Shown: positions 8,968 to 17,607 of the stretch, one piece after another
How positions within the stretch are numbered: position 1 is the stretch's first letter
How the letters are laid out: the number at the start of each line of letters is the position of its first letter
Assembly (NCBI RefSeq): GCF_003574445.1
Contig: NZ_KZ984553.1
Coordinates: forward strand, 310,001-374,000
Reading direction: 5' to 3'
DNA: 64,000 nucleotides
Source of the DNA: Streptomyces sp. YIM 130001
GTDB taxonomy: Bacteria; Actinomycetota; Actinomycetes; Streptomycetales; Streptomycetaceae
The notes under the pieces: generated by a model
Database searches by the model: none
What the model saw: only the letters and a program-made list of their open reading frames with translations
Told to the model about the DNA's origin: nothing
Program-made: the position numbers and the translations under genes

Positions 8968-10374
8968 TCAGCCGGCCTTCGCCGCGGCGCCCTGGGCGTC
9001 CTGCTCCACCGCCGCAGCCTCCGCGGCCAGGCGCCTGCGGCGGGTGGCCGGGCCGAAGAGCGCGAGGACGAGGGCGCCGACGGTCCAGCTGCCGGCGATG
9101 AAGATGAAGACCGCCTCGTAGCCGATGCCGGTGTAGATGCCGGCGATCATCAGCGGGCCGAACGCGTTCGACAGGCGGCCCAGACCGTAGGCGATGCTGG
9201 TGCCGAGCGAGCGGCCGCGGGTGTCGTACAGCTCGGGGGCGTAGGCGTAGGCCAGGGCGGTGTAGCCGCGCTCGAAGAGGTTGACCAGGAAGCCGAAGAT
9301 GATGATCAGGACCGGGGTGAAGGTCAGGCCGTACATCAGGCCGGTGGCCGCGATGATCAGGCCGAAGACCACCAGGGACCACTTGCGTTCGAAGCGGTCG
9401 GTGACCATCGCGGCGAGGTAGGAGCCGAGCGGGGCGCCGATCGTGGTCAGGGCGACGTAGAAGACCGAGTCCTCGACGCTGATGCCCTCGGCGGCGAGCA
9501 GGGTGGGTGCCCAGCTGGAGTAGCCGAAGAAGCCGATGGTCTGGGTGATCCACAGGACCGAGAGCAGGATCGTGGGGTACAGGAACTTGCGGTCCTTCAG
9601 CATGGACAGGCCGGGCTTGCCCTCCGGTTTGGCCTGCTCCGGCTGCAGTTGCCGCGCGGCGGGCAGTTCACCGTGCTCGGCAGCCACGACCGTCTCTATG
9701 CGGGTGAGGATCGCTTCGGCCTCCTGGTGGCGTCCGCGGGACTCGAGCCAGACCGGGGACTCCTCGAGCTTGCGCACGAAGTACAGGAACAGCATGCCGA
9801 GCGAGCCCCACAGGTAGACGAGCCGCCACGACCAGTCGGAGAGCGGCACCACACCCGCGGCGATGAGGTTGGTGACGGGCGTTCCGCAGATGCCGATGAC
9901 GATGGCGTACGCCTGGAACTTGCCGCGCTTGGCCCGTGGGTAGAGCTCGCTGATGTACACCACGGCGACGACGGTCATCGCGGCGAGACCGGCCGAGGTG
10001 AGCACCCGGAAGACGCCGAGCGACCACAGGTCCCAGGCGAAGACGCAGGCCAGCGACCAGACCGCGAACCACACCGTGGTCAGGGTGAGGGTGCGCTTGC
10101 GGCCCAGGCGGTCGGCCAGGCCGCCGGCCACCACGGCGCCGATGAACATGCCGACGAACGACAGCGAGGTCACATACGCGATGTGGTTGACCTCGGCACT
10201 CCACTGTTCGCGGATGACGGGTGCCGTGATGGCGAAGGTGTTGATGTCCGCGAACTCGAAGAAGTACGCGAACGCGACGGCGACGAGGGTCGTCCTGTGG
10301 AACTTCGAGATGGGCAGTCGGTCCAGGCGGTTGGCCGAGTTGGTGGCCGCGTTGGTAGCAGGGGGGTGCTGCAC
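8968..10374 (-). CDS. MFS transporter, probable aromatic/dicarboxylic acid importer
   Basis: The 468-residue protein has about 12 hydrophobic segments and the MFS loop motifs GGLADRLGRKR (after segment 2) and TDRFERKW (after segment 8), plus ESPVWLESRGRHQEA after segment 6 as in sugar/aromatic-acid porters. The start is GTG 10374, with GGAG about 9 nt upstream. It is the last gene of a five-gene minus-strand operon for lower protocatechuate-4,5-cleavage steps, so import of an aromatic acid or a pathway intermediate is the most economical role. The exact substrate is inference from context. Confidence 0.88.
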   Translation of the reverse strand: MQHPPATNAATNSANRLDRLPISKFHRTTLVAVAFAYFFEFADINTFAITAPVIREQWSAEVNHIAYVTSLSFVGMFIGAVVAGGLADRLGRKRTLTLTTVWFAVWSLACVFAWDLWSLGVFRVLTSAGLAAMTVVAVVYISELYPRAKRGKFQAYAIVIGICGTPVTNLIAAGVVPLSDWSWRLVYLWGSLGMLFLYFVRKLEESPVWLESRGRHQEAEAILTRIETVVAAEHGELPAARQLQPEQAKPEGKPGLSMLKDRKFLYPTILLSVLWITQTIGFFGYSSWAPTLLAAEGISVEDSVFYVALTTIGAPLGSYLAAMVTDRFERKWSLVVFGLIIAATGLMYGLTFTPVLIIIFGFLVNLFERGYTALAYAYAPELYDTRGRSLGTSIAYGLGRLSNAFGPLMIAGIYTGIGYEAVFIFIAGSWTVGALVLALFGPATRRRRLAAEAAAVEQDAQGAAAKAG

Positions 10375-10432
10375 TGCACGCTCCAGGGGTGGGGACGCGG
10401 CGCCCTGTCGAAGGGGGGCCGGTGGGTTGGCG

Positions 10433-11374
10433 TCAGCCGGCCGTCTCGGGCCAGTACAGGCGCTGCGGGTTGTCGGCCAGCAGGGCCTGCCGGGCGGCCG
10501 CGGTGGTGGCGATGTGCGGGATGTGGTCGACGAGGAGACCGTCGTCGGGCATGTGGTTCTCGAGGTTGGGGTGGGGCCAGTCGGTGCCCCACAGAGCGCG
10601 GTCGGTGAATGTGTCGACGACCTTGCGGGCGAACGGCACGACGTCGCGGTAGGCGTGCCGTTCGCCGTCGAGGGCGGGTGGTCCGGTGACGGTCAGGCGC
10701 TCGGGGCAGGAGACCTTGACCCACACGTCGCCCGCCTCGACGAAGCGCAGGAAGCGGGCGAACTCCGGTCCGTCCGCGCTGCGGGTGACGTCGGGTCGTC
10801 CCATGTGGTCGATGACGAGCGGCACCGGCAGGGACTGGAAGAACGTCTCCAGGTCGGGCAGGTCGGCGGCCTCGAAGTAGAGGACGACGTGCCAGCCGAG
10901 CGGGGCGATCCGCCGGGCGACGGTCTCGAGTGCCTCGGTGGGTACGGCGTCGACGAGTCGGCGGACGAAGTTGAATCGCACTCCGCGTACGCCGGCTTCG
11001 TGCAGGCGCCGCAGTTCCGCGTCACTCACGTCGGGCCGTACGGTCGCCACGCCGCGGGCGCGGTCGCCCGCCGTGTGCAGGGCGTCCACCAGGGCGCTGT
11101 TGTCGGCGCCGTGGCAGGTGGCCTGGACGAGGACGTTGCGCGAGACGCCGAGGTGGTCGCGGAGGGCGAAGAGCTGGTGCTTCGAGGCGTCCACGGGGGT
11201 GTACTTGCGCTCGGGGGCGTAGGGGAACTCGGCGCCCGGGCCGAACACGTGGCAGTGGGCGTCGACCGTGCCGGGCGGCAGGACGAAGGCGGGCTTCGCG
11301 GGGGCGGGGTGGGGTGCAAGCCAGCCGGGGGTGACGGGGAAGTCGGCGGTTTCATCGGCGGGTCGGTCGTTCAT
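10433..11374 (-). CDS. ligI: 2-pyrone-4,6-dicarboxylate lactonase-like amidohydrolase (LigI type)
   Basis: The 313-residue TIM-barrel amidohydrolase carries the metal-site HxH in VDAHCHVFGPG near its N-terminus, VIDHMGRPD in the middle and the late Asp in ALWGTDWPHPN. These match PDC lactonases, which open 2-pyrone-4,6-dicarboxylate to 4-oxalomesaconate/4-carboxy-2-hydroxymuconate in protocatechuate and gallate breakdown. The identity is supported by its neighbours: the next three upstream genes encode the tautomerase, hydratase and aldolase of the same route. Intergenic distances are short (19 and 58 bp). A related TIM-barrel hydrolase with another lactone substrate is possible but less likely in this context. 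Confidence 0.82.
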   Translation of the reverse strand: MNDRPADETADFPVTPGWLAPHPAPAKPAFVLPPGTVDAHCHVFGPGAEFPYAPERKYTPVDASKHQLFALRDHLGVSRNVLVQATCHGADNSALVDALHTAGDRARGVATVRPDVSDAELRRLHEAGVRGVRFNFVRRLVDAVPTEALETVARRIAPLGWHVVLYFEAADLPDLETFFQSLPVPLVIDHMGRPDVTRSADGPEFARFLRFVEAGDVWVKVSCPERLTVTGPPALDGERHAYRDVVPFARKVVDTFTDRALWGTDWPHPNLENHMPDDGLLVDHIPHIATTAAARQALLADNPQRLYWPETAG

Positions 11375-11393
11375 GGGGTGCGCTCCTCGGGCT

Positions 11394-12077
11394 TCAGTCG
11401 ACGTAGGTCAGGCCGAGTTCGGCGAGCGGCTCGCGCATCCGGTACATGTCCAGGCCGAGTTCGCCGGACTTGAACCGTGCGCGCTTGCCCTCCTCGTTCG
11501 CCTCGCGCGTGGTCGCCGCCTCGGCGACGTCGGCGGCTCTGGCGGCGGGTACGACCACCACGCCGTCGGCGTCCGCGACGATCACATCACCCGGGGTGAC
11601 CAGGGCGTTGGCGACGACGACGGGGATGTTGACCGAGCCGAGGGTGGCCTTGATGGTTCCCTTGGCGTTGATGGCGCGGGAGAAGACGGGGAAGTCCATC
11701 TCGCGCAGTTCGTCGACGTCGCGGCAGCCGCCGTCGATGACGAGGCCACCGGCGCCGCGCGAGCGCATCGAGGTGGCGAGCAGTTCGCCGAAGAAGCCGT
11801 CCTCGCTCTCGGTGGTGCAGCCGGCGACGACGATGTCGCCCTCGCGGACCTGTTCGGCGGCCACGTGCAGCATCCAGTTGTCGCCGGGCTGCAGGAGCAC
11901 GGTGACGGCGGTGCCGCAGAGCTTCGCGCCCTCGTAGACGGGACGGATGTACGGGCGCATCAGGCCGAGCCGGCCCATCGCCTCGTGGACGGTGGCGACG
12001 CCGAACCGGGACAGCGCGTGGACGGCCGCGGGGGCGGCGCGGTCGATGGTGCGGTGGACTACTCCGAGTCGGGACAT
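11394..12077 (-). CDS. ligK: 4-carboxy-4-hydroxy-2-oxoadipate aldolase / oxaloacetate decarboxylase (RraA fold)
   Basis: The 227-residue protein of the RraA/HMG-aldolase family has the active-site run GELLATSMRSRGAGGLVIDGG followed by CRDVDELR, whose Arg and Asp bind the metal-pyruvate unit. It would split 4-carboxy-4-hydroxy-2-oxoadipate to pyruvate and oxaloacetate, the final step of protocatechuate 4,5-cleavage and gallate pathways (LigK/GalC/ProA). It also has PGDVIVADADGVVVVP, typical of the family. It sits between the lactonase and hydratase genes in one operon. RraA-fold proteins can be misassigned, but the operon makes this reading strong. Confidence 0.85.
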   Translation of the reverse strand: MSRLGVVHRTIDRAAPAAVHALSRFGVATVHEAMGRLGLMRPYIRPVYEGAKLCGTAVTVLLQPGDNWMLHVAAEQVREGDIVVAGCTTESEDGFFGELLATSMRSRGAGGLVIDGGCRDVDELREMDFPVFSRAINAKGTIKATLGSVNIPVVVANALVTPGDVIVADADGVVVVPAARAADVAEAATTREANEEGKRARFKSGELGLDMYRMREPLAELGLTYVD

Positions 12078-12125
12078 GGGGCGGATCCTTGCTTCGGCGG
12101 GACGGTGACGGGGGTGCGCTGTGGC

Positions 12126-13151
12126 TCAGCGGCCCTGGGCCGTGAGGAGGGCGTCCAGACGCGGGTACACGCGCCGGGCGTTGTGCTCCTCGATCGCCGC
12201 GAGCCGGTCCTCGGGCAGCCCGGCCTTCTCGACGTAGCGGCGGGTGTCGTCGAAGTGGTGGCCGGTGCGCGGGTCGACGCCGCGGACGGCGCCGATCATC
12301 TCGGAGGCGAAGAGGATGTTGTCGTGCGGGACCACGTCGAGGAGCAGGTCGATGCCGGGTTGGTGGTACACGCAGGTGTCGAAGTAGACGTTGCGCATCA
12401 GCGCCTCCACGGCGTCCTCGCGGCCCATCGCCTGCGCGAGGCCACGGAAGCGGCCCCAGTGGTACGGGACGGCTCCGCCGCCGTGCGGCACGATCAGGCG
12501 CAGCTCGGGGAAGTCGGCGAACAGGTCGCCGCCGAGCAGTTGCATGAACGCGGTGGTGTCGGCGTTGAGGTAGTGGGCGCCCGTGGTGTGGAAGGCCGGG
12601 TTGCAGCTGGTGGAGACGTGGACCATGGCCGGCACTTCCAACTCGACGAGCTTCTCCCACACCGGGTACCAGGAACGGTCGGTGAGGGGCGGCGCGGTCC
12701 AGTGGCCGCCGGACGGGTCCGGATTGAGATTGACCGTCACCGCGCCCAGATCGCCTACGGCGCGCTCCAGTTCGGGAATGACGGTGGCCGGTTCGACACC
12801 GGGTGACTGCGGCAGCATCGCGCCGACCGCGAAGCGCTCGGGGTAGAGGTCCGCGACCCGGCGGCACAGGTCGTTGCAGATACGGGCCCAGGCCGACGAC
12901 GTCGCGAAGTCGCCGATGTGGTGGGCCATGAAGGACGCTCGCGGCGAGAACAGGGTGACGTCGATGCCGCGTTCGTCCATCAGCCGCAGCTGGTTGGTCT
13001 CGATCGACTCGCGGACCAGGTCGTCGCTGATCGTGGGCCCGGCGGGGTCGGGCGCCCGCAGCGGGTCGGTGAGCGCGGCGGTCTGCGCATCGCGCCACGC
13101 ACCGAGCGGTGCGGGTGCGGTGGTGTAGTGACCGTGGATGTCGATGATCAC
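12126..13151 (-). CDS. ligJ: 4-oxalomesaconate hydratase-like amidohydrolase (LigJ type)
   Basis: The 341-residue amidohydrolase-2 family protein starts MIIDIHGHYTT, with the metal-binding HGH. Later landmarks are PRASFMAHH, HVSTSCNPAFHTTGAHYLN, LIVPHGGGAVPYHWGR and ASEMIGAVRG. It fits LigJ-type 4-oxalomesaconate hydratases, which give 4-carboxy-4-hydroxy-2-oxoadipate for the aldolase encoded next. The start is GTG 13151, overlapping the stop of the tautomerase gene (GTGA); the longer open frame upstream is not coding because it lies inside that gene. Decarboxylases of the ACMSD type share this fold and are the main alternative. Confidence 0.83.
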   Translation of the reverse strand: MIIDIHGHYTTAPAPLGAWRDAQTAALTDPLRAPDPAGPTISDDLVRESIETNQLRLMDERGIDVTLFSPRASFMAHHIGDFATSSAWARICNDLCRRVADLYPERFAVGAMLPQSPGVEPATVIPELERAVGDLGAVTVNLNPDPSGGHWTAPPLTDRSWYPVWEKLVELEVPAMVHVSTSCNPAFHTTGAHYLNADTTAFMQLLGGDLFADFPELRLIVPHGGGAVPYHWGRFRGLAQAMGREDAVEALMRNVYFDTCVYHQPGIDLLLDVVPHDNILFASEMIGAVRGVDPRTGHHFDDTRRYVEKAGLPEDRLAAIEEHNARRVYPRLDALLTAQGR

Positions 13152-14401
13152 GCGGCGTTCTCCTGTGCGGTGCGGGTGGGGCTTGCCGGAGGCGTGGTGC
13201 GTACCGGGTCGGAGGCGGCCACCGGGTCCCAGACGGAGCGGGGCACGAGCAGTTCGCCCGCCATCAGCAGTCGGGCGGTGCGCAGCAGGGCGGAGCGGGT
13301 GATGCGCCGGGGGTCTGCCGGGTCGAGGCGCAGGGCGACGCTGAACTCGCCGGCCGGGTGCTCGACGGACACGGTGGGTTCGCCTCCCGCGGTCCCGGCG
13401 GCGACGTCGCGGGCGACGCTGCCGTCCAGTACGCAGGCGGTGGCGGCGGTGACGGCCGCGAGTACGCCGATGGACTGGTGGCACACGTGCGGGATGAGGC
13501 TGCGGGTGGTGAGGGTGCCACCGGCGCGGGGCGGTGCGACCAGCGTCATCTTCGGGTAGTTGCGGGCGGTGACGTCACCCAGTCCCATGACCTCGCCGCA
13601 GACCAGGCGCAGCGCCTCGACCCGTGCCTTGAGCCGGTCGTCGCCATCGATCTCGGCCGGCGTCTCGTACCCGGTCGCGCCCAGGCGCTGGGCGGCCACG
13701 ACGACGAGGGGCTGACCGTTGTCGATGAGGGTGACGTCGACGGTGCCGAGTCCGGGGACGTGCACGGTGTCGCGGGTGCGCCCGGTGGGCAGCAGGGAGC
13801 CGGCCACCGAGCCCGCGGTGTCCAGGAAGCCGATCTCGACGGGGGCGGCGGTGCCGGGCACTCCGTCGATACGGGCCGCTCCCGCGTAGTCGACGTACCG
13901 CGTGCCGTCCGTGTCCGCCGGGGTGGCGACGGTGATCTCGGCGACCATGCCGGTGTTGCGGGTGAGGACCCGGGCGGTGGTGCGGTCGGCGTCGGGGAGC
14001 ACCATGCCGGTCTCGACGGCGAAGGGCAGTACGGCGGCGAGCATGTTGCCGCAGTTGGACGAGGTGTCGACGGCGCTGCTGCCGGGCTGCACCTGGGCGA
14101 AGGTCCACTCGACGTCGATGCCGGGCGCGGTGCCGGGACGCACCAGGCCGACCTTGCTGGTCAGTGGGTGCGCACCGCCGATGCCGTCGATCTGGCGCGG
14201 GTCGGGTGAGCCCGTCGCGGCGAGCAGGACGGCGTCGCGCAGTTCGGTGTCGTCGGGTTCGTCGGTGTTGCCGGGGTCCCCGGGCAGCAGCCGGGCGTCG
14301 AAGAACGGACCCCGCGACGTACCGCCCCGCATGAACAGGCAGTCGATCGCGGTCTGGGAGCCGCGGCGGCGGACCCCCTGCGCGGCTGCTTCGGCGGGCA
14401 T
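13148..14401 (-). CDS. galD: 4-oxalomesaconate tautomerase (PrpF/GalD family)
   Basis: The 417-residue PrpF-family protein has CLFMRGGTSRGPFF near residue 22, whose Arg-Gly-Gly-Thr-Ser-Arg block is diagnostic, plus IDGIGGAHPLTSKVG and the SSNCGNML segment with the catalytic Cys. GalD/LigU enzymes shift keto and enol/double-bond forms of 4-oxalomesaconate before hydration. It is the first gene of the operon, 297 bp from a divergent GntR-type regulator, so the operon promoter should lie in that gap. Its stop overlaps the hydratase start. Confidence 0.86.
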   Translation of the reverse strand: MPAEAAAQGVRRRGSQTAIDCLFMRGGTSRGPFFDARLLPGDPGNTDEPDDTELRDAVLLAATGSPDPRQIDGIGGAHPLTSKVGLVRPGTAPGIDVEWTFAQVQPGSSAVDTSSNCGNMLAAVLPFAVETGMVLPDADRTTARVLTRNTGMVAEITVATPADTDGTRYVDYAGAARIDGVPGTAAPVEIGFLDTAGSVAGSLLPTGRTRDTVHVPGLGTVDVTLIDNGQPLVVVAAQRLGATGYETPAEIDGDDRLKARVEALRLVCGEVMGLGDVTARNYPKMTLVAPPRAGGTLTTRSLIPHVCHQSIGVLAAVTAATACVLDGSVARDVAAGTAGGEPTVSVEHPAGEFSVALRLDPADPRRITRSALLRTARLLMAGELLVPRSVWDPVAASDPVRTTPPASPTRTAQENAA

Positions 14402-14490
14402 CGGCTCTTCCTTCGTCGGTCTGGAACTTCGGGCTGCGAGCCCTCGGCCCGCGTTCCGAGTGCGTTCCGAGGGCGTGAACAGGAAGCTAA

Positions 14491-14562
14491 ATCATCGACC
14501 AGATTGTTGACAAGATATTTGGAGATATAGATTGCGAGATATTCGATCACATCGTCGATGAT
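14491..14562. promoter_or_regulatory. Candidate operator region between tautomerase operon and GntR gene
   Basis: This A/T-rich island in an otherwise GC-rich gap contains TTGTTGACAA (14504-14513), a TTGT/ACAA inverted repeat of the type bound by FCD-class GntR regulators. ATCATCGAC (14491-14499) and its exact complement GTCGATGAT (14554-14562) bracket the island. It is a plausible binding region for the divergent GntR protein. Confidence 0.45.
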
Positions 14563-14698
14563 GTCTTCAGCAGTGAGCCCGGGAGTCCCTGCGCCCCGGA
14601 CCGCGCACCGCATACGCTTCACCTGCACACGACGCACGACGCAGCGCACAGAGCCGGTCCCGACCAGGACCGGGGCGGACGAGAGAGGCCGATAACGC

Positions 14699-15385
14699 GT
14701 GACGGACAAGCTGACGGGAGCGGCCGCGCGACAGTACGTGGCCGAGGCGATCAGGCACGCACTGCGCTCCGGCGATCTGGCACCCGGCCAGCGGCTGGTC
14801 GAGAACGACCTCGCGGAGTCCTACGGATCCACCCGCAGCGCGGTCCGCGAAGCCCTCCAGGACCTGGTCGCCGAGGACGTCGTCGAGATCATCCCGCGCC
14901 GCGGAGCCAGGGTCCGGGTGGTGTCCGTCGACGAGGCCGTACAGATCACCGAGTGCCGCTCCGCACTGGAGCAGCTCTGCGCGAGCAAGGCGGCCACCGG
15001 GGCGAACGAGGAACAGCGCGCCGAACTGCGCCGCATCGGCGAGGAAATGAAGCAGGCCGTCGAGGCGAACGAGGTGCACACCTACTCGGGCCTCAACCAG
15101 CGCCTGCACGAACTCGTGGTCGAGGCCAGCGGCCAGCAGGTCGCCAAACGCCAACTCGAGCGCCTCAACGGCCCGATGGTCCGCTTCCAGTTCCGCCTGG
15201 CCCTACGCCCCGGCCGCCCCGGCCAGTCCCTCCCCCAGCACCTGGACATCATCAACGCGGTCGTCGACGCCGACCCGGCCGAGGCGGCCCGAGCCGCAGC
15301 GGCTCACCTCGACAGCGTGATCGAGCAGATCCGCTCGACGGCCGCCACATCCCCGGTGCCGGGAGTGCGGGCGCGGACGGCCTGA
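14699..15385 (+). CDS. GntR-family regulator, FCD (FadR) class
   Basis: The 228-residue regulator has an N-terminal winged helix typical of GntR (LRSGDLAPGQRLVENDLAESYG then SAVREALQDLVAEDVVEIIP) and a C-terminal all-helical FCD domain with the Asp/His metal-ligand pattern (LHELVVEASGQQ; HLDIINAVVDAD). The class usually senses small carboxylates. Divergence from the five-gene 4-oxalomesaconate operon suggests it represses that operon and itself, released by a pathway acid. The start is GTG 14699, preceded by a GAGAGG stretch. Confidence 0.9.
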   Translation: MTDKLTGAAARQYVAEAIRHALRSGDLAPGQRLVENDLAESYGSTRSAVREALQDLVAEDVVEIIPRRGARVRVVSVDEAVQITECRSALEQLCASKAATGANEEQRAELRRIGEEMKQAVEANEVHTYSGLNQRLHELVVEASGQQVAKRQLERLNGPMVRFQFRLALRPGRPGQSLPQHLDIINAVVDADPAEAARAAAAHLDSVIEQIRSTAATSPVPGVRARTA

Positions 15386-15425
15386 GGGAGTCCGGGGGCA
15401 GCCGGCTCCGCACGGAACCCGGAGG

Positions 15426-15791
15426 TCACGCCCGGTCCGTCAGTTCCTCCGCGTAGACCTGGGACAGCGGCTGGGGCCCCACGTAGCGCTGGCAGTTGCA
15501 CTGGCCGGGTTCGTACCTCAGGGGTTTCTTGTTCTCGTCCCAGGCGGTGGGGACCTCCACGCGTTCGTGGCAGAGTCCCTGCTTGTCGTGCTTGGCGAGG
15601 TGGTGGGTGCAGCCGCAGACCGGTTCCGGGGTCTTGTGGGCGGCCTCGACGGCCAGGCGTTCCTGCTTCGCCGCCTCGATGCGCTCCATCTTGCGCTCAT
15701 GGCGATTGCGCAGCGCGGTACGGGCGTTGTCCGCCACCCACGCGAATCCGCCCGTCCAGAAGATGATGAGGATGATCCAGAACCAGTTCAT
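15426..15791 (-). CDS. Membrane-anchored Cys/His-rich small protein, unknown function
   Basis: The 121-residue product begins with one hydrophobic helix (MNWFWIILIIFWTGGFAWVA), then a charged, probably coiled helix (RNRHERKMERIEAAKQERL), then a metal-site-like region VCGCTHHLAKHD, GLCHE and CNCQRY. The pattern (C-x-C, H-H, H, C-H, C-x-C) suggests a zinc or iron-sulfur site on a tail outside the bilayer. I do not recognise a family function. It converges on the GntR gene and seems monocistronic. Upstream there is a roughly 600-bp region without a convincing gene. Confidence 0.75.
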   Translation of the reverse strand: MNWFWIILIIFWTGGFAWVADNARTALRNRHERKMERIEAAKQERLAVEAAHKTPEPVCGCTHHLAKHDKQGLCHERVEVPTAWDENKKPLRYEPGQCNCQRYVGPQPLSQVYAEELTDRA

Positions 15792-16100
15792 TCACTTCCC
15801 CTCCCCCAGGTACCCCCGGTGCCGCTACCGCCAAGGGTATGCCTTGACCGCCCGCTCGGCCTCGAACAGTTCGCGTACCTGCATGCAGCACTGCGTTCAG
15901 TAACCGACCGGGCACAGAACGCTCCTGGCGGTGACCGGCCCAGCGCCCCATCGCCCCGACGACTCCGGCTCGCTCCGGTCACGGCGTCCGGGCCGTGCCA
16001 CTCGACACCCTCGCTTTCCCGGGCCACTTGTCCTCGCGACGGCGGGAAGCGGGAGGCGTGGAGCCCACCCCCGGAGATCGGTGGCCGGTGGCCGGTGGAA

Positions 16101-16142
16101 GCCGGTCGCCGGTCGCCGGTCGCCGGTCGCCGGTCGCCGGTC
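16101..16142. repeat. Heptamer minisatellite, six GCCGGTC copies
   Basis: Six perfect tandem GCCGGTC units, preceded by imperfect TGGCCGG copies from about 16082. It lies in the roughly 600-bp interval 15792-16387, which holds no gene I can support. Being a multiple of 7 it would disrupt any reading frame if copy number varied. Confidence 0.9.
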
Positions 16143-16387
16143 GCGGAATGGGAGACCGTGCGGACGTGCAGGAACTCGTGTGCGTCGTCGGACGTGGGTT
16201 GTGTAGCGTGCGCAGCATGTCGAGCCCCGAAGCATCCAGGGTGGGGGCTTTCGGTCACGCCGTCAGCCCCCTGAACCGGTAGTTCCGCCGTCCCGCCGCG
16301 CTCTGCGGCCGGACGCGGGTGCCCGTGGGCGCTGACCGCGGTGACGAGAACGCCTCCCTCCCGCTTCTCATCGCCTCGGAGCACTCG

Positions 16388-17566
16388 ATGCCTCTCGCGC
16401 TGTACCTGCTTGCCATGGCCGTCTTCGCCATGGGCACCTCCGAATTCATGCTCGCCGGCCTCCTGCCCGGCATCGCCTCCGACCTCGACGTGACGGTCGG
16501 AACGGCAGGCACGCTCACCTCCGCCTTCGCGGTCGGCATGGTCGTCGGCGCACCACTCATGGCCGGGCTCGCCCGCAACTGGCCCGCCCGATCCGGCCTC
16601 CTCGGATTCGTCCTGGTCTTCGCGGCGGCCCACGCGCTCGGCGCCATCACGGACGACTTCCCGGTTATGTTCGCCACCCGGGTGGTGGCAGCGCTCGCGA
16701 ATGCCGGATTCCTCGCCGTGGCGCTGACCACCGCCGCCCAACTGGTCGCGGCGGACCAGAAGGGACGCGCGCTCGCGGTACTGCTGTCCGGCACGACAGC
16801 GGCCACGATCGCCGGCGTCCCGGCGGGATCCGTACTCGGCGCCATGTTCGGCTGGCGCGTCACCTTCTGGGCCGTGGCCGCCCTGTGCCTGCCCGCAGCC
16901 ATCGGCGTACTCAACGGCATCCCGGCCGGGCCCGTACGGGGAGACCGGTCGCAGGGGCCGGCGTTGCGAGCGGAGCTCGGACAGCTCAGGAGCCGGCGCC
17001 TTGCCCTCGTGATGCTGCTCGGCGCCCTGGTGAACGCGGCGACCTTCGCCAGTTTCACCTTCCTCGCTCCCTTCGTGACCGGCACCGCCGGCCTGGGCGA
17101 GCTGTGGATCCCAGTCGTTCTGGTGCTCTTCGGCCTCGGCTCCTTCGTCGGTATCACCGTCGCCGGCCGGGTGTCCGACCGCCGTCCCGACCTGGTCATC
17201 GCGCTCGGCGGTCCACTGCTTCTCCTCGGCTGGCCGGCCCTGGCCCTGCTGGCCGGCCGGCCGGTCGCGCTGCTGGTCCTCGTGTTCGTGCAAGGCGCTC
17301 TGTCGTTCGCGCTGGGCAGCACCCTGATCGCGCGCGTCCTCCACGAGGCGACGGGAGCCCCGACCATGGCCGGCTCGTACGCCACCGCGGCGCTCAATGT
17401 CGGCGCCGCGGTCGGTCCGCTCATCGCCGCGAGGTCCCTCGGCACTGCATTCGGGGACCTCGGGCCGCTGGCAGTGAGTGGCGTGCTCGTCGCGATCGCG
17501 CTGCTCGTGGCCTTCCCGCTCCGGAAGGTGATCGCGGCCGGCCGTGGCAGCGAGGTGCTGCGGTGA
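16388..17566 (+). CDS. cmlR: Chloramphenicol-efflux-type MFS transporter (CmlR/Cmx family)
   Basis: The 392-residue, 12-span MFS protein closely follows the Streptomyces CmlR / Cmx-CmrA drug efflux group: GTSEFMLAGLLPGIASDL in helix 1, LTSAFAVGMVVGAPLMA in helix 2, FATRVVAALANAGFLAVALT, and GRALAVLLSGTTAATIAGVPAG in helix 5. These members export chloramphenicol by proton antiport. I start it at ATG 16388, with GGAG about 6 nt before; the frame is open 23 codons further, but those codons read like leader sequence. Some relatives are controlled by leader-peptide attenuation; no clear stem-loop set was seen here. Export of other compounds is possible. Confidence 0.85.
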   Translation: MPLALYLLAMAVFAMGTSEFMLAGLLPGIASDLDVTVGTAGTLTSAFAVGMVVGAPLMAGLARNWPARSGLLGFVLVFAAAHALGAITDDFPVMFATRVVAALANAGFLAVALTTAAQLVAADQKGRALAVLLSGTTAATIAGVPAGSVLGAMFGWRVTFWAVAALCLPAAIGVLNGIPAGPVRGDRSQGPALRAELGQLRSRRLALVMLLGALVNAATFASFTFLAPFVTGTAGLGELWIPVVLVLFGLGSFVGITVAGRVSDRRPDLVIALGGPLLLLGWPALALLAGRPVALLVLVFVQGALSFALGSTLIARVLHEATGAPTMAGSYATAALNVGAAVGPLIAARSLGTAFGDLGPLAVSGVLVAIALLVAFPLRKVIAAGRGSEVLR

Positions 17567-17607
17567 CGCATGCGGCGAGCCGGAGTGGCGGTGCCGCTCG
17601 CGTGCGC

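Noticed and set aside
16082..16142. CRISPR-like repeat array
   Set aside because: Units are 7 bp, contiguous and without spacers; this is a minisatellite.
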